Shown here: one piece after another, positions 8,075-15,697 of the stretch
Layout of the letters: each line of letters begins with the position of its first letter
How positions within the stretch are numbered: position 1 is the first letter of the stretch
From: CAYWBU01 sp942491525
Lineage (GTDB): Bacteria; Desulfobacterota; Desulfomonilia; UBA1062
Direction: 5' to 3'
Length of the DNA stretch: 64,000 bases
Assembly: GCA_942491525.1 (NCBI GenBank)
Contig: CALOBW010000056.1
Span: forward strand, 248,001 to 312,000
The notes under the pieces: model-generated
Seen by the model: only the letters and a program-made list of their open reading frames with translations
Told to the model about the DNA's origin: nothing
Databases searched by the model: none
Translations under genes and position numbers: made by a program

Positions 8075-8919
8075 CAGTGCTCTGCCAGCTGCATGCGGAT
8101 GATTTCGCGCAGCTCTTCAAGGCGGCTGCGGTCGGCTGCGGCCAGCTCAACCTCGTCCAGGTCGATGATCTCCAGGAAGTGCAGAAACTCCTCTGAGAAG
8201 CCGTCGGTGTTGCTCCAGTCGCCCATGATGCGCTGCTGGGCATATTTGCCGTGTCCCAGGATCGGCAGGATCAGTTCGATCAGGCTGGGGTCGAAGTGGC
8301 TGCCGGCCGCGGCCTGCAGACGTTCGCTGGTGGTGTCCAGCGAGACCGAAGGCTGGTAGGGGCGGCGGTTGACCATGGCGCTGATGGCATCCGCGACGGC
8401 CAGGATGCGGCCCACCAGGCCGATCGCGTCGCCCTGCAGGCCGTCGGGGTAGCCGCTGCCGTCATACTTCTCCTGGTGGGCGGCGGCCATGTCGGCCACA
8501 AACTTGACCAGGCCGGGGTTCTCAAATTTGAAGCTGTCATCCATCAGCCACGACTTGACGATGATGCGCGAGAAGTTGGCGTGCAGCTTCTGGTGCTCGA
8601 ACTCGGCTGCGGTCAGGGAGCGCTCCAGCGAGTAGATCTGCTTGAAGAAGGGTTTGCCGATGTCGTGAACCTTGGCGCAGACCTTGAGCAGCAGCAGGCC
8701 GGTGGGCGAGAACTTGTTGCCTGCCAGAAAGGCGGCGCTGTCGAGGCCGTAGGCCCGGCAGTCCTGGTTGAACTGCTCCAGATGCGTCTCTGTCAGTTGA
8801 ATGTTGAGGCCGATCAGGGCGGTGAAACGGGTCACCTCCAGCACATGCAGGCGCATGAGGCCGATCATCTCCGAGATGCCGATGTCGCCAAGGTAGTCCA
8901 GTTGGATAAGGTCTCTCAT
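8074..8919 (-). CDS. HD-GYP-type cyclic-di-GMP phosphodiesterase domain protein
   Basis: A 281-residue protein. Its second half carries the HD-GYP signature: VHDIGKPF (HD pair) and later HQEKYDGSGYPDG, then ILAVADAISAM. HD-GYP enzymes hydrolyse cyclic di-GMP. Residues 1-95 form an unrecognised N-terminal helical region with no receiver domain, so its input is unclear. The start follows a GAGGAAGGA SD sequence. It sits between the 4Fe-4S and epimerase genes in one apparent operon. Confidence 0.85.
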   Translation of the reverse strand: MRDLIQLDYLGDIGISEMIGLMRLHVLEVTRFTALIGLNIQLTETHLEQFNQDCRAYGLDSAAFLAGNKFSPTGLLLLKVCAKVHDIGKPFFKQIYSLERSLTAAEFEHQKLHANFSRIIVKSWLMDDSFKFENPGLVKFVADMAAAHQEKYDGSGYPDGLQGDAIGLVGRILAVADAISAMVNRRPYQPSVSLDTTSERLQAAAGSHFDPSLIELILPILGHGKYAQQRIMGDWSNTDGFSEEFLHFLEIIDLDEVELAAADRSRLEELREIIRMQLAEH

Positions 8920-8954
8920 AGTTCCTTCCTCTCTAGAATAATTTTCGGATGTTC

Positions 8955-10187
8955 TTAATCAAGGTAACGCGCCAGGAAGCGCGAACGGATCTCCTGGTTC
9001 ATCAGGCCGCGCTTGACCGGCGGCAGGCGCAGGAAACCGCCCACCAGGGCGCGCATGAACTTATGGTCAAGGGCCTGCGGGTTGTCAAAGATGAAGTTCT
9101 GCAGGGTGCCGCGCTCCAGGCACTGCAGCAGGATGCGCTCAAAGGTGTTGGCCGGATGCATGACGCGCTGCTCGCGCTCCGCCAGCCTGAGGGCTTTGGG
9201 CTTGCATTTGAGCACGCAGACCCCGCAGCCCAGGCAGAGCTCCTGGTTGATCACGGCCCTTTTGCCCTGTATCTGGATGGCGTTTATGGGGCAGGCTTTT
9301 GAGCAGGCCCCGCAGCCGTTGCACTCCTCTCCCACCGCGGCGATGTAGTTGGAGGTGACCACCGTGTGGGCGTAGCCGAACTGGCTGATGCCGCGCAGGG
9401 CGTTGCAGCAGCAGCCGCAGCAGTGGCAGAAGTAGGAGACGTCCTTGGTGACGTTGTCGGCATTGATCACCAGCCCCTGGTCGCGCGAGAACTCCACCAG
9501 GTCGAGCATCTCTTCTTTGCTGGCCGGCCTGGAGAGCTTGTTGCGGATCATGTACTCGGCGGCCGTGCCGAAGGATGAGCAGGTCTCCAGCGGGATGTCG
9601 CAGGGCTTCTCGTCGGCATGCAGTTTTTCGTGGCGGCAGGAGCAGAGTCCCAGCGCAAAGGTGTCGTTGGCCTCGATGACGGCGCTGGCCCGCTCATAGT
9701 CCATGACCTCCAGGTGGGGCTCGAAGGCGGCCTCATGGGGCATGGCGCGCATGAATGAGATCTGCTCGCCCTGGGCGAAGTTGGCGTCGTAGAAGCCGCT
9801 GTCGCCGCTGAGATAGTTGTGGAAGAGTTCGGCCCAGCGCTTGTAGTCGCCGCTGGGACGCATCATGCTGAACTCGAAGATGCCGATGGCCATGGGCGCG
9901 ATGAAGTAGCGGTAGTGGTCCCTGTGCCAGACATCCATCACCAGCCCCTTCGAGCAGAGGCTCTCGAGCAGCGGCTCGATCTCTTTTTCGCGCATGCCGG
10001 TTACCCGGCTGATGCGCTGCAGGCTGGAGAGGTTGAAGGGCATGCGCACCAGCAGCTCAGCCTCCTGGGGGGTGTAGAGCTCCTTCAGGATCTGATAGAG
10101 GGTCTCGTTCCAGGGGGTGCGCACGCTCAGCTGGTCAATCTTGCTGCCCAGCTGGCGGTAGATCTCCTTGCCGACCAGATGTCCCAT
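8955..10187 (-). CDS. 4Fe-4S ferredoxin-domain protein with winged-helix-like N-terminus
   Basis: A 410-residue protein. The C-terminal third holds two 4Fe-4S motifs, CNGCGACSKACP and CLGCGVCVLKCKP, each with four spaced cysteines. In front lies an unusual CHCCGCCCN cluster that could bind a further cofactor. Residues 35-100 (ISRVTGMREKEIEPLLESLCSKG) look like a winged helix. Similar proteins occur in anaerobic deltaproteobacteria as putative redox or electron-transfer proteins, but I know no defined reaction. Only four bases separate it from the upstream SDR gene. Confidence 0.8.
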   Translation of the reverse strand: MGHLVGKEIYRQLGSKIDQLSVRTPWNETLYQILKELYTPQEAELLVRMPFNLSSLQRISRVTGMREKEIEPLLESLCSKGLVMDVWHRDHYRYFIAPMAIGIFEFSMMRPSGDYKRWAELFHNYLSGDSGFYDANFAQGEQISFMRAMPHEAAFEPHLEVMDYERASAVIEANDTFALGLCSCRHEKLHADEKPCDIPLETCSSFGTAAEYMIRNKLSRPASKEEMLDLVEFSRDQGLVINADNVTKDVSYFCHCCGCCCNALRGISQFGYAHTVVTSNYIAAVGEECNGCGACSKACPINAIQIQGKRAVINQELCLGCGVCVLKCKPKALRLAEREQRVMHPANTFERILLQCLERGTLQNFIFDNPQALDHKFMRALVGGFLRLPPVKRGLMNQEIRSRFLARYLD

Positions 10188-10191
10188 CGTC

Positions 10192-11013
10192 TCAGGCTTT
10201 TTGCCAGAGGCCGCAGATGCTCACCACCGCATCCGAGGTGGCGCGCGAGACGGGTCCGGGCAGGAAGCGGTTCATGTAGTAGAGCATCTTCATCATGCGG
10301 CCCGGAATGATCATGAAGCGGCCTTTGTCGATGCCCTCAATCAGCTGGCGGGCGCAGGACTCGGGCGTCAGGCGGCCGGCCATGCCCTTGACCAGGCGGG
10401 TCTCGATGGGCAGGGTCTTGCGCTCCTCCACGATCAGGGGGGTGTCCACCTCGGGCGGGCAGAAGACGCTGACCGCAATTTTCTTGCGTCTGAGCTCCAT
10501 GCGCAGGGCCTCGGCCAGGCCCACCACGCCGAACTTGGAGGCGCCGTAGGCCGTGTAGCCGTAGATGCCGATCAGGCCGGCCGAGGATGAGACCAGCACG
10601 ATCCGTCCGCCCGGGCGCATGTTGGGCAGCACGGCCGCGGTCAGGTTGCGGCTGCCGAGCAGGTTGACCTCCAGGACCCGTCTGAACTCATGGGCTGAAA
10701 TTTCGGTGAAGTCGTTGGCGCTGCCGATGCCGGCGCTGTTGATCACGATGTCGGGCGAGCCGAAGTCGCGGGCGGCCTGTTCGATCACCGCCTGGGTGGC
10801 CTGATGGTCGGCCACATCCAGCGGCCAGGCGCCGAACTGCTGCTGATCACGGACGGCGCGGCGTTTGATGCTCGCAAGGGCCTCGTCGAGCTGCTCCTGG
10901 CGCCGGGCAAAGATGGCCACGTCGGCGCCCTGAGCGGCAAACTGCTGGGCGGCGGCCAGGCCGATGCCGCTGGAACCGCCGGTGATATAGATCTTCTTGT
11001 TCAGGTACTTCAT
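10192..11013 (-). CDS. SDR oxidoreductase resembling 3-ketodihydrosphingosine reductase
   Basis: A classical short-chain dehydrogenase of 273 residues: cofactor site TGGSSGIG (11-18), INSAG, Ser near 143 and catalytic Tyr156/Lys160 in YGASK. The C-terminal part (CPPEVDTPLIVEERKTLP, then KGRFMIIPG) closely follows the KDSR/FVT1 family, which reduces 3-ketosphinganine to sphinganine in sphingolipid synthesis. That function is inferred by resemblance. No serine palmitoyltransferase gene is in the window, so another lipid ketone may be the substrate. The ATG overlaps the stop of the C69 peptidase gene (ATGA). Confidence 0.8.
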   Translation of the reverse strand: MKYLNKKIYITGGSSGIGLAAAQQFAAQGADVAIFARRQEQLDEALASIKRRAVRDQQQFGAWPLDVADHQATQAVIEQAARDFGSPDIVINSAGIGSANDFTEISAHEFRRVLEVNLLGSRNLTAAVLPNMRPGGRIVLVSSSAGLIGIYGYTAYGASKFGVVGLAEALRMELRRKKIAVSVFCPPEVDTPLIVEERKTLPIETRLVKGMAGRLTPESCARQLIEGIDKGRFMIIPGRMMKMLYYMNRFLPGPVSRATSDAVVSICGLWQKA

Positions 11014-12293
11014 AGATTCTCCTCAAAATTGGACTGTCTGTTAAATTGATTCCAGGCTTTTCGGTAGAGATAGCCAACTTTCTGCCTGGGCTGTTTTAGG
11101 GTCTGGCTGATCCACTGCTCTTCGGCGGCGGCTGCCTTACTGAAGCTGTCAGTGCAGAAATGCTGGCGCGCAGCCTGATCCTTGAGGCCGAGGGCCTGCT
11201 CGATGAGTTCCCGCTCCAGGGCATCGCGCTCTTTGGCGTAGCTGTTGCCGTGCATGAGCACGGCGCGGTGCAGGCGTTCATGCTGCCAGAAGAGGCTGCG
11301 GTCGGCTTCTCCGCCCGGCTGGCCCATTTCGGGCAGGGCGCAGTCCTGCCAGACGGGCTTGAAGATGCCTGTGCAGGGCGCGGCGCTGCCGGTTGCAAAG
11401 TGGGTCGGCAGATCGGGCCTGAGGTATGAGACCAGCGAACCGGTGGTCTGGGCGCCGCGCACCGGGCCGAAGCCGGCATGGTTGCAGAGGCACGCGCCGG
11501 TCAAACCCTTGTGGATCGGGTGGTCGGCATGGTCGCGCAGGATCTGCATCATGCGCTGCGGGGTGATCTTCTCCGCCTGCAGCAGCTGCATGGCGCGCGA
11601 ACGCCGCCTGCGGCAGTCGCTGAACTTGGTGTAGATTGTGTCCGAGTAGCAGCCGCTGAAGCTGAATCCATCCTTGCACCAGCCGCGTTGCCGGGCGTTT
11701 TCGGCCAGCTGCGGATGGGCCATGTCCCAGTCATCGGTGAGGGTCAGGCCGTTGGAGATGGCGTAGACGCCCCTGATCTGCTTGGCGGCCCAGAACTTGC
11801 CGGCCGTCTCCAGCACCCAGGCCTCGTGCGCGTCGCAGATGATGAAGCTGTTGTGGTAGTTGAGCTTGTGATGAAAACCGCAGTTGCCGCCCTGACCGAA
11901 GATCTCGAGCAGGCCGGTGATGATTTCGATGGCCTCCTGCGGGTCGCGCGCGCGCTCCAGGGCCAGGCGCAGCAGGTCCATGCCGATCAGGGAGGGCTCC
12001 TTGGCGTAGCCCTCCTTGGTGAAGACCGCTTCGTTGCCGATGGTCAGGCCGAACTGGTTGGTGCCCATCTCGGCGCCCCAGATCCAGAAGGGCTTTGAGA
12101 GCATCACGGCATAGGTTTCAGGCACCTGCGGAATTTCGATGTAGGTGCACTTGAGCATGCTGCCGGGCGCGTGCTTGAGGGCCGGGATCTGCTCCAGATA
12201 CTGGGCCTCGTTGGGCTCGCGGTCGGAGTTCTTGGCAAAGAGCATGACGCCGTCAGCCGTGGCTTCGGGGGTGGCCACCATCGTGTCGCACAT
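11010..12293 (-). CDS. Peptidase family C69 (secernin/dipeptidase-like Ntn hydrolase)
   Basis: A 427-residue member of the C69 family of N-terminal-nucleophile hydrolases. The start I chose, MCDTMVA, puts Cys at position 2, where it becomes the nucleophile after Met removal. It is supported by an AAGGAG SD sequence 7 bases upstream and the conserved FAKNSDREPNEAQ motif. An open frame 50 codons further upstream is spurious because it would bury this cysteine. Family members are dipeptidases or secernins of varied specificity. There is no signal peptide, so it is probably cytoplasmic. It lies between the nitroreductase and KDSR-like genes. Confidence 0.9.
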   Translation of the reverse strand: MCDTMVATPEATADGVMLFAKNSDREPNEAQYLEQIPALKHAPGSMLKCTYIEIPQVPETYAVMLSKPFWIWGAEMGTNQFGLTIGNEAVFTKEGYAKEPSLIGMDLLRLALERARDPQEAIEIITGLLEIFGQGGNCGFHHKLNYHNSFIICDAHEAWVLETAGKFWAAKQIRGVYAISNGLTLTDDWDMAHPQLAENARQRGWCKDGFSFSGCYSDTIYTKFSDCRRRRSRAMQLLQAEKITPQRMMQILRDHADHPIHKGLTGACLCNHAGFGPVRGAQTTGSLVSYLRPDLPTHFATGSAAPCTGIFKPVWQDCALPEMGQPGGEADRSLFWQHERLHRAVLMHGNSYAKERDALERELIEQALGLKDQAARQHFCTDSFSKAAAAEEQWISQTLKQPRQKVGYLYRKAWNQFNRQSNFEENL

Positions 12294-12307
12294 AAAGTTC
12301 TCCTTGG

Positions 12308-12919
12308 TCAGTTGATCGGGCCGACGGGCATCGCGTAGAGCGGTTCCTCGTTCAGCATTTTGCGGATGTACTCGCTGCGCAGGCCGCCCACCATGCAGGT
12401 GCCGATTTTCTGGGCGGCGCAGGCAAGGTAGATGTTCTGGCATATGCAGCCGGCCGTGGCGTGGGCCGTCAGCAGCTTCTCCTGATCGCTGGCAAAGGTG
12501 CCGGGGATCTTCTTGATCTCGCAGGTCAGCAGAATGACATGGGGGGCCTTCTTGACGTGGCCCTGGCTGGAGAGGCGCTGCTGCTCCAGCGGAGTCGGCA
12601 GTGCGGTCAAAGTGTGGCTGGCGGCGTCGTAGCGGTAGCTGCCGCTCTCATCGATCAGATAGATGTTGATGTACTGCTTGCCGTAGGCCGCCGGTGCGGT
12701 GCGCTTGCCGTCCTTGCGGTTGACGCCGTTGGCGGCCCAGAGGATGTCGCTCAATTGCTGCCGGCTTAAGGGTTTCTCGGCATATTTGCGGGTTGTCTGG
12801 CGCTGGCTGAGGGCCTGCATGATGTCGCTGTTCAGGTTTGCGCCGGGTGGCGGCAGTTCCGCCGCTTTGAGCGGTTGGGCAAGAAACAGCAGGCCAATTA
12901 AAATTTTAAAAATTTTCAT
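12308..12919 (-). CDS. Exported nitroreductase-family protein (SagB/ThcOx-like)
   Basis: A 203-residue protein with a signal peptide (MKIFKILIGLLFLAQPLKA) and a nitroreductase-fold FMN domain. Recognisable parts are RQTTRKYAEKPLSRQQL near the start, LLTAHATAGCICQNIYLAC in the middle and PLYAMPVG at the C-terminus. It resembles the SagB/ThcOx-type dehydrogenases. Export of a flavoprotein of this family is uncommon and would need Tat transport or periplasmic FMN loading; no twin-arginine motif is visible. The gene ends 14 bases before the C69 gene. Confidence 0.85.
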   Translation of the reverse strand: MKIFKILIGLLFLAQPLKAAELPPPGANLNSDIMQALSQRQTTRKYAEKPLSRQQLSDILWAANGVNRKDGKRTAPAAYGKQYINIYLIDESGSYRYDAASHTLTALPTPLEQQRLSSQGHVKKAPHVILLTCEIKKIPGTFASDQEKLLTAHATAGCICQNIYLACAAQKIGTCMVGGLRSEYIRKMLNEEPLYAMPVGPIN

Positions 12920-12951
12920 GCGGACCCTCCATAAAAACTATTTTTAGGTGT

Positions 12952-13761
12952 CTACCTCTCGATGGGGATCTCTCCGTCGGCCTTGAAGGGCAGCTTGCCG
13001 CCGGCCGGCAGGTTGATGTCGCCGCTGAACTGGTAGTCGGCACTCTGGCCGGCCAGCAGGTTGGCCAGCGATTTACCAAGCTTGGCAAAGCTGACGCTCA
13101 GGGGGATCTCGATAGTGGCCGAGGAGCGGGCCTCGACTCTGGGCAGCTGGCCGGTGTTGCCGCTGATTATGTCGACGCCGCTTAAAGACGCCTGGTAGTT
13201 GAGGCTGTCCAGCTTGAGCGGGAAGTCGTTGTCATTCCGGATGTCGACCACAATGACGACCGCGGCGCCGCTGAAGCTGAACTTCTCGACCTCCAGCTTC
13301 TTGAGCGTGATCTGGGGCAGGCGCGGCAGGCGGATGGTGCCGCTCTTCTTGTAGGGCAGCTCGATGGGGCCCAGGCCCATGCTGCCCTTGAGGGTGTAGG
13401 TGACCTCGTCGGTGTTGATGAACTCATCCAGGCTGTCGAAGAGCTCCAGATGGCGGATGGTGAAGGGCAGCTCCACCAGGGCCGCGCCCTCGCCCGGCAG
13501 GTTGATGCCCTCACTCTTGGTGCCGCTGGCCAGGTTGCGCTCATTGATCATGAGATCGTAGCTGATGCTGGTCAGCTTGATGGGCAGCGGGTTGGGGTTG
13601 TTGACGCGGAAGCGGAAGAGCAGGGTCTCCTCGCTTAAGCTGATCTCCTGCAGCGCGACGCCCTCGAAGTCAACCGTGGGCTGTTTGACCAGCTCCTTGA
13701 GCAGGGAGCAGCCGCTGAGCAGCGCAATCAGCGTGAGTGCAAGCATAATTTTTCTAAACAT
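12952..13761 (-). CDS. LEA type 2 (WHy-domain) lipoprotein
   Basis: A 269-residue lipoprotein. The signal peptide ends in lipobox LSGC (Cys18). Two tandem LEA-2/WHy-type beta domains follow (about 30-140 and 150-265), recognised by the FRFRVNNPNPLPIKL and VDIRNDNDFPLKL repeats. Bacterial LEA2 lipoproteins are common in deltaproteobacteria and are tied to envelope stress or desiccation tolerance by analogy only. It is 11 bases downstream of the CLC gene and likely co-transcribed with it. Confidence 0.85.
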   Translation of the reverse strand: MFRKIMLALTLIALLSGCSLLKELVKQPTVDFEGVALQEISLSEETLLFRFRVNNPNPLPIKLTSISYDLMINERNLASGTKSEGINLPGEGAALVELPFTIRHLELFDSLDEFINTDEVTYTLKGSMGLGPIELPYKKSGTIRLPRLPQITLKKLEVEKFSFSGAAVVIVVDIRNDNDFPLKLDSLNYQASLSGVDIISGNTGQLPRVEARSSATIEIPLSVSFAKLGKSLANLLAGQSADYQFSGDINLPAGGKLPFKADGEIPIER

Positions 13762-13772
13762 ATTAGACTCCT

Positions 13773-15587
13773 TTAGTCGCTCAAGAGCGGATGGCCACTT
13801 GAGACCATCCGGTTGTAGGCGTTGATCAGATCGAGCCTGGAGATCATGCCCAGAATCTTGCGCGGGTCCTGGGGGTCGACCACCGGCAGTTCGCTGACCT
13901 TCTTGGAGGTCATCTTGCGCAGCACCGAGCCCAGGTCGTCGCCGGGCTGAACCGTGATGACGTCCTCGTTGGCCACATCCTTGGCGATCACCAGGCTGGC
14001 CAGCGATTCGTCGGTCAGGATGCGGCGCACATCATTGACGCTGAAGATGCCGGTCAGGTTGCCCTCGCTGTCGACCGTCGGAAAGGCGTAGGCGTTGTTC
14101 ATGGTAATCAGCTGCACGATGTCCTTGAGCGGCGTGTTCTCCTTGACCAGCGAGACCGGGGTAGGCAGCTTGATGGCATCCTTGACCTTGAGCCACTCCA
14201 GGATGTCCATGATGAAGTCGCCGCGGTGGGCCGGCGAGTCGACCCTGGTGGGAACCTGGTGCTCATAGATCGAGAAGCCGCGCGAGAAGAGGATGGCGCA
14301 GACGCAGACCAGCATCAGGGGCGGCAGCAGGCCGTAGTTGCCGCTCAGCTCGCAGACCATGATCAGGGTCGAGATGGGGGCGTTGGCCACCCCGGCAAAG
14401 AAGCCGGCCATGCCCACGATCACATAGGCCGCCGGGCTGATCTCCATCTGGGGAAAGAGAATCTGTACGATGCCGCCGAAGGCGCCGCCCAGCATGGCCC
14501 CGATCACCAGCGAGGGGGCAAAAACGCCGCCCGAACCGCCCGAGGCGATGGTCAGCGAGGTGGCGATGATCTTCAGAAAGGCCAGGATCAGCATCAGGCC
14601 GATGGCCATCTGGCCGTAGATCGCCAGCTGGACCCAGCCGTAGCCGGAGCCCAGGATCTGGGGGTAGACCAGGGCGATCAATCCCAGCAGCAGGCCGCCG
14701 ATGGCCGGTTTGAAGTGGGGCGGGATGTTGATGCGCCTGAAGATCTCGCGCGTGCCGTAGAAGATCTTGACGTAGACATAGCCCAGGCCGGCGCAGCAGC
14801 CGGCCAGCAGCAGATAGAAGATCAGCTCGACCGGGTTGCGGAAGAGCAGCTCCGGGGTCTGGAAGAGCGCGCCCCAGCCGATGATGGATGAGAAGACGCT
14901 GTAGGCCACGATGGATGAGATGATGGCCGGTATGATGGCCTCATACTCAAACTCGGTCTCCGAGTAGAGACATTCCGAGGCGAAGAGGGCGCCGCCCAGC
15001 GGGGCGCGGAAGATGCTGCCGATGCCGGCGCTCATGCCGGCCAGCATCATGGTGCGCCGGTCGCGGCTGTTGAGCTTGAGCTTGTCGGCCAGGAAGGAGC
15101 TGATGCCGGCGCCGATCTGGGCCACGGGGCCCTCGCGGCCGGCCGAACCGCCCGAGCCGATGGTGATGGCGGCGGTCAGGGCCTTGATCAGGGGCACGCG
15201 CCCGCGGATGCGGCCCTTCTTGTGATGGAAGGCCTCGATGGCGGCATCGGTGCCGTGGCCCTCGGCCTCGGGGGCCAGGCTGTAGACGATGATGCCGGTC
15301 AGCAGGCCGCCCAGCGCGGTGATCAGGGGCAGGTACCAGGGCAGGCCGTGGCTCAGGCTGAAGATCTGATCGGTCATGGTCGCGCTGACCGCGGCCACCT
15401 CGCCGGTGACCTCGTTGATGGTCGGGCCGCTGAAGGCGCCGCTCTTGACCAGGAAGAGATCGCTGCTGAACTGGATCAGATGGTAGAAGATGACAGATGC
15501 CAGACCGGTAACCACGCCGATGACGGCGCTCAGTGAAATCAGCTTGGTGATGCTCTTATAATCGAATGCCTGGGAGTTTTCTGTCAT
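13773..15587 (-). CDS. CLC-family chloride channel/antiporter with C-terminal CBS pair
   Basis: A 604-residue protein. The CLC membrane domain occupies residues 1-440, with GSGGSAGREGPVAQ containing the gating glutamate, and GGVFAPSLVIGA. The C-terminal 150 residues form two CBS domains that probably bind nucleotides. The first selectivity motif, GSGIP in E. coli CLC, reads GHGTD here, so the anion-coordinating serine is not conserved and the transported anion is uncertain. It is divergent from recJ. Confidence 0.92.
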   Translation of the reverse strand: MTENSQAFDYKSITKLISLSAVIGVVTGLASVIFYHLIQFSSDLFLVKSGAFSGPTINEVTGEVAAVSATMTDQIFSLSHGLPWYLPLITALGGLLTGIIVYSLAPEAEGHGTDAAIEAFHHKKGRIRGRVPLIKALTAAITIGSGGSAGREGPVAQIGAGISSFLADKLKLNSRDRRTMMLAGMSAGIGSIFRAPLGGALFASECLYSETEFEYEAIIPAIISSIVAYSVFSSIIGWGALFQTPELLFRNPVELIFYLLLAGCCAGLGYVYVKIFYGTREIFRRINIPPHFKPAIGGLLLGLIALVYPQILGSGYGWVQLAIYGQMAIGLMLILAFLKIIATSLTIASGGSGGVFAPSLVIGAMLGGAFGGIVQILFPQMEISPAAYVIVGMAGFFAGVANAPISTLIMVCELSGNYGLLPPLMLVCVCAILFSRGFSIYEHQVPTRVDSPAHRGDFIMDILEWLKVKDAIKLPTPVSLVKENTPLKDIVQLITMNNAYAFPTVDSEGNLTGIFSVNDVRRILTDESLASLVIAKDVANEDVITVQPGDDLGSVLRKMTSKKVSELPVVDPQDPRKILGMISRLDLINAYNRMVSSGHPLLSD

Positions 15588-15697
15588 CCGTAAACCTTAT
15601 AGGGTATAGTACCAAAGAACTAATACATATGAGAGTGGTTTAGCAAGGATCAATCCGGGGACCTTGACTTCTGAGAGGGGGCGTTTTAGAAGAGCCT

